A stretch of 64,000 bases of DNA from Unio delphinus (lineage: Eukaryota > Mollusca > Bivalvia > Unionida > Unionidae): the NCBI GenBank assembly GCA_029339505.1, contig JAQISU010001239.1, forward strand, positions 6,346,001 through 6,410,000, given 5' to 3'. The notes below the pieces were generated by a model that did no database searches, was not told the origin of the DNA, and was given only the letters and a program-made list of their open reading frames with translations. The position numbers and the translations under genes are program-made. This document shows, one piece after another, positions 49,832-62,300 of the stretch (positions are counted from its first letter, which is position 1; each line of letters starts with the position of its first letter).

Positions 49832-52800
49832 ATGGCATGTACGAACATGCAAGAGTCTATGGATATCGATGACCCAACCATTCAAGAGACACCTGTCGGC
49901 ATTTCTAGTTCCATGCAAGAGCAGATCTATGCGACTATATATGGACAATGCATCGGTGATGCAGTAGGCATCATGACGAAACATATGGGCAAAGAAAAAG
50001 CAAAACAAGTATATTCTATTTATGTATTTTAAATTTCTCATATAATACTTTTGAATGCCAATGTATATTTCATTTTTATTGAATTGTTATGTTTAGATCT
50101 TTCAGAGAAATGGAATTTTTGAATACAATCAACAAATCAGCGACACCTATAAAATACCTTGGCCAGCTGGAGACTGGACAGATAACTCCGACCAAATGAT
50201 TCTAATGATGCAATCCCTCACTGACAATCGAGGTCAAGTATGTATTAATTTTTGTAAAGTTTAATTAGAATAGCATAAAATCCCACATCGACAACGAAGG
50301 TCAGTTATAATAATTTTTCTAAGCCTAAATTTTAAAGTGGATTTAACAATATATAAAAGTATGATACAAAACATTACCCTTCTTTAATCACAGTTGTGGT
50401 CATTTAGTGTTTACTTTCATACCCGTTTGGCAGTATTTACAATAATTATTATATTCAACCCCATATTTCAGTTTTGTAATACCTCTTTTCGGACAGACGA
50501 AGATATAGAATATTGGTTTGAAACGATTGAATAACTTATACATATCTTGGAGTGAGCGAAAAACTCAAGATACTCTTTTTTATTTTACTCTTAAACGTAT
50601 TGACTATTATATGTATATTGGGCTAAAGTAGCAAACCTTTTCTGCATCCCGCGCGATAATGTCAGTCGTTAAACGTTAATATTATGCTGTGCTTTGTATA
50701 TATTTGCATATAAGATGACATTAGTAACATAATTCTCCTTTCCAATTGAGGAAAAAATTAAAGCATATGTATATTTTGGGATTTGAGCTTCTGCATATTC
50801 GACGGCCACTCTTTACACCAGACCACACAACTATCAAAAGAATTTCACAGTTCGTGGTTACGATTATATCAATGCGGCAGGGTTCTATATATTGTTATAA
50901 GCCAGGGGTCTTTGTTTGACCGAGCAGTTATCAAAGCCCGGAGCGATTCCCGCTAGAAGCCATAAGTTTACCCCAAGTTTCCAAAGACTGCCATACAACT
51001 TCAGTTGTATATTAGAAAGCCCGACGTGTCCGTTGTATAGATACATTTTACTCAAATCAATACAAGACCACATATCTCCAACCTGCCAAATATCTATAAA
51101 CCACACATCTGCATTGTTTCTCTTCATCAGGTTTATGTGTCGCCGGCAGTTCACGCCGTGGAAGCTACACAACTCTCCCCTAATACAGGGAACTATTTTA
51201 ACTCCGCCACCTTAGGTCAGTCAATTGATGCTTTCCAGGCACACTTCGCCAGTCCACTGCATCGCATTTACCCCATTGCGACATAACTGTATACATAAAG
51301 TCCCTTCTTATTTATTCCTTTATGTAAATGTACCGGTTTTCTACCGTAAATACTGCCACTGCAGTCAAACGACCAATATACTCCACAAGACTTTAATATG
51401 AACTTTGTTACTCCAGGGATATTCAATCGGTTTTGACCTGTCTTCATTACTAGTGAACCATGGCATCATGGAAACTCACACTTCACTACTTGACGTTTGC
51501 TTTTAATAATTGGCGAATTATTTTGGGTTAAGAATATTTCCATTACAACGAATTCCAATAGTCACACAAATAATCACACAAATCTAAAAATTCCTTAAAT
51601 TGGCCCGCTTTAACTAAAATGCGCTTACTCCAAATGTACTGCAAATAGTTATTACGCCCCAGTGAATTATCAAAAGTGTACCTCTTATAACATGAAGTAA
51701 TTCACAGCCTTACTTAACGTAAAGGGGGATACTTGCATCTTTTCCAGATGAACCATCAGCTGTACCGCGTCGTAAAAGCAAGTATTTGTTTTTAAAATTT
51801 GCAATAAAGGGAAGGTTTCAAGATCGCATAATACAAAATACGACTCATGATGTTTCCTTGAAAACCCCAAAACTCATTTCTGTACTTTGTAAATGAAATC
51901 TTGGTAATTTATGCAATGCAGCCAGGTGATATGTGTTACTTGTATTGATACAGTACTGATAATTTATGTTTTATTGCTCTTGATGTCTTTAAATATGTTT
52001 TAGACATACTATCAAGTAAATTATTTTTATAGGAATAACTGTTCCAGAGCAAACCTCTAGAATTAGTTTTTATTTAAAATTTTGTAGACGTAGAAGATAC
52101 GTTATTATTTACATTGAGCAATACATTGATTTCAAAAGTTGGACAATGCTATTTGTTTAACACATTACCGCTGAGGTAGCTATGCTAATCTGCCTCATAT
52201 ACAGTTACGTTAAATAAACGGCACACTCCATGTTTTCTGCCTTTTATGATGTTTATAAAACTTTTATCCGACTAAAATGACCAAATGTTCTATCATTACA
52301 TTTTGTGGCGTATATTACTAATAAAACGCATCTTCCTTTACGGTTCCTTAATTTTTCTAGATAAACCCAAACGACTTTGCGTCTAAGTTGTTGAATTGGG
52401 TAAAACATGGATTTAAAGAACTCGGAGATGATCATGGCCATGGGATAGATAAGGCAGTTGTAAAGATATTGATGGACGATCGATTTACTCGGCATCCGCA
52501 TAAGGTATGAATTACAATTAATTTTAATTTCATCATACCATGTATAGAAAAATACATAAGCAGGTGACTTTATTAACCTAGTTTAACATTCTCACTTTGA
52601 ACGAATACATGTCTATATCCAATATATTTTAAAAATGTGTTGCTCAAAATGAATTAATGGACAGAGAGGACAATGAAAAACATGGTATTTATATTTCGAT
52701 ATTGCTTTCTCTCTGTAAAATATAATGTTTGTGTAAACAAGCACGAAATGGAATATTTATATATGTATATATGTTTACAATATGGAGTAAACTTATCTAT

Positions 52801-55478
52801 TCGTCTGCCCAATTGCAGTTTTCACGATTACTCTTCTGAACTAATTTACTATGAAGGTTGCTGAGAAAGCTTGGAAATCCAGTTGTATGGCGGGAACAAA
52901 TAGTTGTTTGACGCGAACATCCATCCTAGGAATTCATGAATGGAAGAACACGGAACAAGTCGAGCAGAACGTCAACAATATCTGCAGAACAACACACTGT
53001 GATCCTGTGTAAGATTATGGATTTATTTTTCTTTCATTTAAAAAAAGACAAAAAAGGACATCTTCTTGTCTGATTTAGTTTGATTCAAGCACATCGTTGC
53101 ACATATATGTAAATGAAAGTAGTTTTGATATAAAGGAATATATTTTTCTACTTATTTCATTTGTTCATGAACATCGGCATCAACAAAATGTCAGGGACAA
53201 ATAGGTATTTAGTCAATATCATGTCCAAACTTGGCGAAGTGACTAAACTATAATCTGAAAAGTCACAAGAAGAAATTGAATGCAAATAAAACTGATGAAA
53301 ATATGCTTATGACAGTTTTGACAACCTCCGTACTTACAACACAATTTCCTCTTGCCAAGTGGTCCATTACAATATGTGCGCATGTGCTTGCCACTTCCGC
53401 GACTGCAATATGTTGGCAATTAAAATTTCCAACACGTTCAGTTTTTCCACACCCAGTTAGCAGCAAGATCACTAATAATACATAGGTTGAAATAAATATA
53501 TAATATATATCACCTGAGAATTATCATGACATTTCAATATACATACTGAGTTTAAATTTGGGTTTCTCCTTCCAAAACTGACAATAAAGTTTTCAAATAC
53601 AACCATTTTTAAAGACACATCTGATGATTTTAATACATACAAAGACATGGAATAAAACGAAGTCTTCTAAATTGGATTTGTATTTATATGTTAATTATTG
53701 TTAAATATATCACAAAGTAAATGCATTATATTGCCCACGGGTACATCGTGTCCTCTATATATATGTTTTTATTTATATGTAAAATGCCGAGGCTATTGTT
53801 TCGAAATAATTTTGTTAGTCACATAGAAATAATACAGATTTTATAAAACTTCAGGTGTGTTGCCACATCAATTTTGATTGCTGTTGCAATAAGTCTGATG
53901 TTACAGAAGAATTCTGAAATCTACAAAGGCGATGAATTGAATGTTGATGCACTAGTCACACATGTATATTCCTGTGCCAAGAAATATTTACCAAGTGAGG
54001 TACGTAAAGATAGGTAAAACCAGTCGGTGAAGAAATATCAGGGTTATCTGTGTCACAATATGAGCAGCAGTGTTTCAGTATATATGTTCAAAGTTTTTAA
54101 ATAATAGTGACTTGTCAACATTCTAAGTGGATGGCTAAACAAAAGAGCATTATGTTAAGATATTACGAAATCACCGCTTAACATGTTGAAACCTTAAGAA
54201 AGATAATTCTTAATATTCATTTAATTCACAGTATATCTATTTTATTCGACAGTGCACGCCATATGGTGATTGGTTTCAAAACTGTCCAAACTCCCTATAT
54301 GTCAAAACACTTTGCATGATATACTCTCCAGAGTGCTGATGTTCAATTAAATGCAAACACAGACACAAGCATTGGAGTAAGAAATATGTCTCTTTCCCTC
54401 CATTCCCTTATTCACTTTTGTAAGACCATCATACTCATTTTGCTTCATGATACACATACGATGTGAACTAAATTGAAACATAGATACATGTGCAATCGTA
54501 CAATATTATATTTGGTTAAGAACGTATGTTTGTAAAAAGAAATATATTTCATCATGGCTGAATCATTATGTTCGTTATTAATGAGGTTTGAAACGTACGA
54601 CCTGCATTGTTTTGTTTCTATTTTGTATTCAGCAATGCAAACAACTGAATCAGTACCTACAGTGTACTGAGCTATCTAAACTGCATCTGCAACAGGAAGG
54701 GGATGATGATTTCAAATGTCTGGGTGCTGGGTTCTGGGCCCTGAGGCAACATGATTTCCTAACCGCTATAGCACAGGTCGTCCTCAGCGTATGTAGAGTT
54801 TTATATATTGCGTACCCTGTATCTTAAAAGTGAACAGGGGTTCATCTAAGCTATAGATTTAATAGATAATTATGTACACTTTACTCATATTCAAACATAA
54901 CATACAGATCGCAAGTTATAAAACCAATATCTAATGTAACATAAAAACTGAAAAAGGAAATCAATACATATTTCCGATTAACTTAATTTTATTAAATCTG
55001 GTAGAAAGTTCACAATTTATGCTTTGTCCTAAGGGCTATCGACTCTGCCATTTAATCATCGTCTTCAGTGATCAGTTCAGAGTGGATATAATATATCAAT
55101 ATCAAGCTACAATTTGAGCCATATGAGATGACCAGCAACTTCGAATCAGAGCCTTTATAAGGTCATTACGTGGCTGTAATTCAGAACGGACGGAGACATA
55201 CGATGTATACATGATCGTTTGAAGTTTCGGCTGATAGTTATTGTGACGGGGGTAAGTGGGTTCATAAAGCATATCGTCTTATAAACATTAATTCAGTGTG
55301 AGTTATCATAGCAATGAATTGGTAGTTGGTCACATCGCTTCTTATTGTTTCAGCTTACAGCATCTTAAAGGTGTGAATTGAAGGAAATGTTTTCCTTTGA
55401 CTATAATAGTACCGGGTATGTCTGACTAGATCATACATTTTCGAGTATGTTGACAATTTCTAAACCAGACGAAGACAG

Positions 55479-55545
<67 letters not shown>

Positions 55546-55819
55546 CAATGTATGAAGTCCCCTTTAAAAAATTGTAATAGGTTATACCTGTTATCGTCTC
55601 TTCTTACCATATGGCATTAGAATGTTACCTGATACATTTAAAAAGTGTGTTTCCTTGGAAAGTATCGTAAGTAGTCACAAACCTCGAAATCAGCTCCAAA
55701 AATTGAAAATCTTTGTCGAAACAGCACATTTAACAATGTGGTTTTCAAACCGAACCATATAGGTTTTTCAGTAATTGTTCATCCTTTGCGTATTCATTCT
55801 CATTCACCAGTGTGTATAC

Positions 55820-55895
<76 letters not shown>

Positions 55896-56302
55896 TAATA
55901 AACATATTATAACATGACAATACATTCTTAAAGAAATATGATTTCGATCTGTATTCTTTGAGGCATTTGTCAAACTTATTACACTTATGGTATGTCTGCA
56001 ATGTTCGCAGGGTGGACAGGCCCACACAAATGGAGCAGTTGCTGGTGCCCTTCTGGGCTGTAAACTTGGGCAACAGAAATACTTTCCAGAAAAATGGCTA
56101 CGATTAAAGCACATTGAGTGGCTCGCTGGTAATATTGAGAGGTAAATTACTACTTGACCTGTGTTTGAGCTTGAGGGTTAATACTGACGACATTAAATTG
56201 GAGTAGAATTTTCGTGTAAATACGCATGCCAAATATATTAATGAGAGGTAAATTAATCCGGACTGGAGACTTGGCTACTCATGAAAACAAACTAAACATA
56301 TT

Positions 56303-56342
<40 letters not shown>

Positions 56343-57194
56343 GGAACACATCGTAGTTCTACGCGTAAGTCTCGTGCACTGAGAAATGAACAGCTGCCTG
56401 GACATTGGCTCAACACTCTTTATGAAAGTATCAAAGTGTGATTTTCTCTACTTCATAACTGACCAAAGAACGTGTTCTAGATACTTGTTACAGAAATTTT
56501 CTAATTCAATCCTGCTCTGTTATACTTTACAATTAAATTACAAGAACGTAATAAACTAAATTTTATTCAGAAATTCAGTTTTATATAATAGTCCCATTAC
56601 AGTAAAAATATTAGGTAGTACATAATGCTTTCACTTTTCATGTATGAACACATGACATAAGCATTTATTGTACAGCTGATTTACTGTTTCGGCTTTAGAA
56701 GAAAATACATTTTTAAACGTTTAGTTAAAACATTCATTTATTTGACGTTTATGTTACATTTAAAAACAATAACGTAGCCGAATCAGTTGTGTGACAGCAT
56801 GGCTAGGAATACGTTTGAAGAGATGAGTCTTAGTTATTGTGATTTCATGTGATATATATGTGATAAAGTAGATTGAATTCAGCTTATCAACATAAAGTTT
56901 AAAGCATTACACAAAATTGTCCAATCTCTGTAAATTCAAAATAAGACAAGTGTAAAAAGGCACTAAGAAAATTCATAAACTGCTTTAGAGTTCCATCGTA
57001 TCGAAATATCACAATATTTGAAATATTTTTTAAATAATACTTCATATTTACGTGTCTAAACTTGTTTCATTTTGTTTAAGATCTTAAATACTCAATTTTC
57101 CAGATGCAATGCATTTCCGTTTTACGAAAGAAATATGTATACTTTAAATTTCGGCCGTCGCATGTTTGCGCTGGACGAAGAATTGCGCCTCTGA
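49832..57194 (+). CDS. ADP-ribosylglycohydrolase-like gene B, complete in eight coding exons; predicted pseudoenzyme
   Basis: Coding exons: 49832-50008, 50097-50237, 52361-52504, 52857-53008, 53855-53999, 54633-54788, 56011-56141 and 57104-57194. All borders are GT-AG and phases agree, giving 378 residues. A likely acceptor (tattggcag) just before the ATG implies a 5' UTR exon, and AATAAA lies at 57287. Homology to the ARH (PF03747-type) fold: [16 protein letters not shown] (37-52), GDWTDNSDQM (84-93), NDFASKLLNWVKHGFKELG, AGTNSCLTRTSILGI (165-179), CLGAGFWALR and GGQAHTNGAVAGALLG (306-321). Active family members have Glu, Thr-Asp-Asp and Asp-x-Asp-Thr here. Gene B has Lys50, Thr87-Asp88-Asn89 and Gln308-x-His310-Thr311, losing the catalytic-type Glu and three metal-binding Asp. 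The fold and frame are kept, so an ADP-ribose-binding or other non-catalytic role is inferred. Gene C starts 800 bp downstream. Confidence 0.9.
50880..51250 (-). repeat. Dispersed repeat in gene B intron 2, related to 31.5 kb
   Basis: The reverse complement of 50920-51020 matches 31521-31620 (acaactgaagttgtatggca and onward to gctcggtcaaa). ORFs here on both strands are repeat-derived. Confidence 0.6.
55484..55543 (+). repeat. (TA)n microsatellite in gene B intron 6
   Basis: An uninterrupted TA run. Confidence 0.98.
55823..55895 (+). repeat. (TA)n microsatellite in gene B intron 6
   Basis: An uninterrupted TA run about 115 bp before exon 7. Confidence 0.98.
56305..56340 (+). repeat. (TA)n microsatellite in gene B intron 7
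   Basis: An uninterrupted TA run. Confidence 0.97.
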
Positions 57195-57286
57195 TCCCCA
57201 CCCAATGATGTCGGGCTTTGCTCCCCATATTGTCGCCCGTAAAGCCTCCTACGACTGCTTTACTTGCAATGTATATAGTATGGTAA

Positions 57287-57292
57287 AATAAA
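57287..57292 (+). terminator. Candidate polyadenylation signal of gene B
   Basis: AATAAA about 95 bases after the gene B stop codon. Confidence 0.55.
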
Positions 57293-57996
57293 TGTAAATA
57301 TTTAAAGAGAATTTATTTCATATATATGTTTTCGAAAATACGATGTCATAATTCTTTATGACTACTGCCGTAGTTAATTATCTCATGTTAAATCAACGGA
57401 CGTTTAGTTTTGAGAGCTACAAGGATTAGTTTTAGAGGGCGGCTAGATTTGTGCGGCAATGATAGTAATATTAAGGAATCATGCTCAAACAAATGCATTT
57501 GCAGAAGAAATCTGCTTTAGTAGTCATTATTACCTTGATTTTGATAGTGTTAAAGTGGTACATAGTGCTTGGATGCTCATATTTACCAGTGACCGACATA
57601 TATGAATGGAACATTGTAATGTGGATAAGAAGTTACGTTGTAATGATTACAGGTACTGAACACGTCTTAATTGCAGGATAATAATCTCATATCAAACACA
57701 TGTACACTATTGTCGTTATCGCTTCCTTTAGGTCGTTATACCCATTTTTACTGCAATTGTTATGACTGAAATTTCTTGACCTCAAATATAGCTCTGCAAC
57801 AATGCACAAATCTTTTTTTTTACATTTTTTTTACAAAGAAATCCTTAGCGATCAAAACAATAATGTGGTAATACCAATGTAAGACTATTGTCATTGAATT
57901 TCTAAAGATATTATTTAATCTTAACATGCATTTTGAATCTGAACATTTGTTTGATAAATATGCATATATGTATTAAATTATTTTAGGTTCTTAGCT

Positions 57997-59351
57997 ATGC
58001 TGGGGAGTTACAGATCACCCCGACCCCGTTCATACCAACATGAGGAAATGATCTCTACACATAACAAACGTCTTAATATTAGGAGCAAAAATGCATCACC
58101 TGAAGAGCGGGGGAATATGATTGGTGTAGGTGGAACGACAAGAAACCAATCAATTGTTGCGGCTGACACGTCTTTGAGAGCGCAAACTCGTCAGCAAATA
58201 TGTGCCACATTGTATGGGCAATGTATCGGGGATGCTATTGGCTTATTGACAGAATACATGACTAAAGAAGAGGCCAAGTTTGTAAGATATAATTTACTCC
58301 GTTCTTATCCCAATACATTTTAAAACATAGGGGACAATGTTATTCCACCAGTTATGACGTGTGCTAGCTTGTTAAAGTAATGTCGTATAAAACTAGTCAC
58401 GCTCGTAAACTCTTCGGCATCGATACTTTAAACTTTGGGTTATGATTGTGGGTGTGCCATAAAGATTTACAGGACTTTGGCGTGTGAACAAATCTTCATT
58501 TATAGTAGCGTTATGTTCAAATACGACCCTGGAATTGGAGACAAACCTACCTATGGTATAGGAATATGAATAGTGCATAATATGTAGCTGTATGCTACGT
58601 TTGAGAAAGGATGGTGGACTTGCAATGATTGAAATCGGTAATATGTTTCATTAGACTGTTTAAGTCGAGCTCTGTGTAAAAATTTTCTCTCCATAGAATA
58701 AAACGAAATATAGTCACTTTTTGGCACTGACGGTGGGTATAAATAGTGACACTCAGTTTAACTCCTGTATTATATTTGTAACATCAATTATCTTCGAGCT
58801 ACGTTGGTTGCCCTATTCAATTGCAAGAAGTTGATCATATTAGAATATGTCTAAAATTTGTACCCGGATATCATAGAGATTACAATTTTATTTGTTTAAA
58901 CAAAATGTCGTTAGAGCTCGATTGTTGTATGAAATTTCGAAGTCCTGTAAATTCACTATAGTTGGATTCAGGTTAAACAAGGGGATTGTATTTCTAGATT
59001 TAAAACGTTAATACGCGGCAATGATGAGTTCCTACATTGAAAATAATTCTATCATTATATGTATAAATGTAATGGTGATCTGGGCATTACTGTGAAAGTC
59101 GAATGTATTTTGTATACTAGTTGCTGTATTCAACTGGCGCGTTGGGCTACAATTAACATTTGTAAACATTTTTTAACCCTGATAACTAAGGGTCTATGTT
59201 TGGATGGTTTAAGTGTAATGTAATGCTATCCTATCACTGTAACACTGTTCACAGGTGAGGCAACGTATTTTACGGTTTGATTATATTCAAATATTTAATG
59301 GAATTGACTTCTGTAAGGCTTGTATGTATAACAAAATATCCATCGCATATG

Positions 59352-59395
<44 letters not shown>

Positions 59396-62300
59396 GTCCC
59401 TTAGTATTGTAGACCTTATGGGCACGTCATAACACCAAATAACCATTTCCTCCATTCCCCTTGGTATTCCGTCATTTTCAGTGCGTGGCTCAATGTCTAG
59501 CCTGTCCATACTATAATGGTATCTATCTCTACCTTTCTTTTTCTTCTTCCTGGTACAGTGCCTTTCAGAATTGTCTTGGCATGTCCTGAAGATCACGAGA
59601 CATGCCCATATTACTGCAGTTTACATTTTTCACTTTGACCAGGAGATCTTCCTAAGGCCTAATGACTTGTCAGATCCTCTGCCGTATTTCTTCATTGGTG
59701 ACACGGTCGTTTGTACGTGACGCCGAGTATCTTTCGGAAACATCTTATCTCTGTGGCCTGTATCCTGTTTTCTAAGTCAACTTTTATGGTCCATGATTCA
59801 CCAGCGTAGAGAAATATGAATATCACCAGTGAGTGCATCAGTCGCACCATGTAACTTAGTGGGATGTTATTGTCGTTCTAAACGGGCTTCAGTTTGTATG
59901 TGCTGATGTTGTCTTTGCAATCCTAGAGAGTACTTCAATCTTTGATCTTTCATCTGCTACTTTGATCCTGATGTCAGTGCGGATGCTTATGGTGTTGTTG
60001 GTTATTATTTTGATCTTCTATGCACTGATTTCCATGTCATAGTCTGTATATATTTTGTCAAGGCTTTCTAAAAAAGCTAGCTAGTTCTCGCTCATTTCCT
60101 GCTAGTTCATCAATGTCATCAGCAAAATGTATGTTGTGACAGTCCATTCGTGCTTTTCAAGCGCGTCAGCCAGGGTTCTCTCCAGAAAGATGTTGAATAG
60201 TGTGGGATGAGAGAGCAGACAGCCTTGTGTGGCCCCGACTGTCGTTCTGAACACCAGTTCCTTATGGTGCCATTGAAGTATAATGCACTGGTGGCCTTGT
60301 CATATAAGTGCTCTATTACTTTGATGAGGTTGGCATTTGATGTTATACAGTTTCATGGTCTCCCATAAGACTGAATGCCATATCTTGTCAAACACCTTCT
60401 AGAAATCCACGAAGACGAGGTACAGATCTTGCTGGTGTTGGAGGTATTTATCACACAATAACCTGAAGTTGAAGATCTGCTCTGTTTTGCAGCGTCCTGT
60501 TCTGAAGCCCGCCAGCTTCTCGGCAATGATTTTGCATGCCTGTGGCTTTAGTCTGTTCAGCAGTATCATCAGCATGACTTTGCTTGGATGGCTTATAAAA
60601 CTAATTGTGTAGTTGTTTTTTCTTTACTTTGTTGCAAGTTCCCTTTCTTAAGGAGGGTGATCATCAGTAATTGGATCCACGGCGATGGCCATTCTCTGTT
60701 TACCAGATGTTGTTGCATATGGTTGTAAGGACGCTAATCGTTGATTCTACTCAAGCTTCGACCAGTTCTCATGGTATATTGTCCACTCTTATTAAACGTC
60801 CTATTTTTCAGCGATCTTACTGCGGGTTCTACTTCACGTTTGATGTCGTTGTTTGTTACAGTACCTCTGGATTTATTGTTGCTCGGTGTTATTAAAGTTC
60901 TTCGCAGTACTCTTTAAATATTTTCAGAATGTGATTTTCTTCTGTGGAGCTGTTTCCGGCTTTTTCCATTAAGAAATTAACTCGCTATTAATTAGTGATT
61001 GTTAGATTTTTGACAGTTGGTATGCTTTCTTGCTGTTGTTTCGTTTCACGTCTGCCTCAGTGTCTTTGAACTGTTCTTCTATTCAGTTCTCTTTTTTTCC
61101 CTTTATGCTTGCCTTGACTTTGTGGTTGACTGTCATGTACCGCTTTGCCCCTTCTGTGTCGTTCATTTTCTTAGTTAGCTCCCGCATTTTGTCACACAGG
61201 TACAGGACCTCAGCGGTAACCCAGGGATTCTTGACTGGGAGATGTCTACCAAGGATCTTACTGACATTTTCGGTCGTTGCTGCATTGAAGGTGGTTATCA
61301 ACGTGTCCATGTTGGTATTGTCAGTGTTAAGGAAGGCTTCTGTTACTTCGGGATCCTTCAGTGTCTCGAGATCAAATTTCATTCTTGTGTGACTCTTTCT
61401 TAACCTTCCTTAGATGTAACAGGAAGGTCATTATCACCAGATCATGGTCACTTCCTATGTCCACTCCGGGAATGCGTCGAGTCTTGGCGGTGTTTACACT
61501 TGATTGAATACGCCTCTTCACCATGATGTAATCGATTAGACTGTGATGGTAACCACTTTGACTGTGCCCTTTATATTTTCTGGATATTTTGTGTTTGCCG
61601 AAGGTATTTGTCAGGATAAGGTGTTTCTAACTAGCAAATTCCAGGTGCTTCAGTCCTCTCTTGTTCGACAATGAATCGAAACAGCGCCCACATGTTAATT
61701 TCCCGTCATGCAAGAATCCTCGCCTGTTTTGGGATTCCAATCGTCTTGCATAGTCAGCATGTCTTTCTGCAATGTTTTATCCACAACTTATACGTCTTCC
61801 ACATCAGCGTCTTCATAGTTTGATTTTGGGGCATATGCCTTTACTATGTTAATGTTGAATGAGCTACCTACAGGCGGATGGTGATGAGCCAGCTTGAGAT
61901 TGGTCGACATCCCATGACAGTACTCACGCTTTCCTTGTGGACAAATAGCCTAACTCCCTGCTCATATTTATCTTCTCTGCCACTGAAGTACATATTGTAG
62001 CCTTCCAAGGTAGCTGATTCTCCAATGTTTTTCCATCGTATCTCACATAGTTCTAGGATGTTCAGCGATATTTGTTCATTTCATATGTATGCTCCTCGAG
62101 CTTTCATGCTGCTTTCAGTGTTCTCACATCCCACGTGATAATGGTGATGTTGCTCCTGACACAAATTTTGTTGCTATGAGCACCAGTCGAATTCTTTCCA
62201 CCTCCGCACTGGTGCATACGGAAGGCGCAGACCTTGTTAAACCGGGCAACGACCGAGCCGGTATGGGATGAGTAATGGTTGTCACGTTTTATATGGTGTG

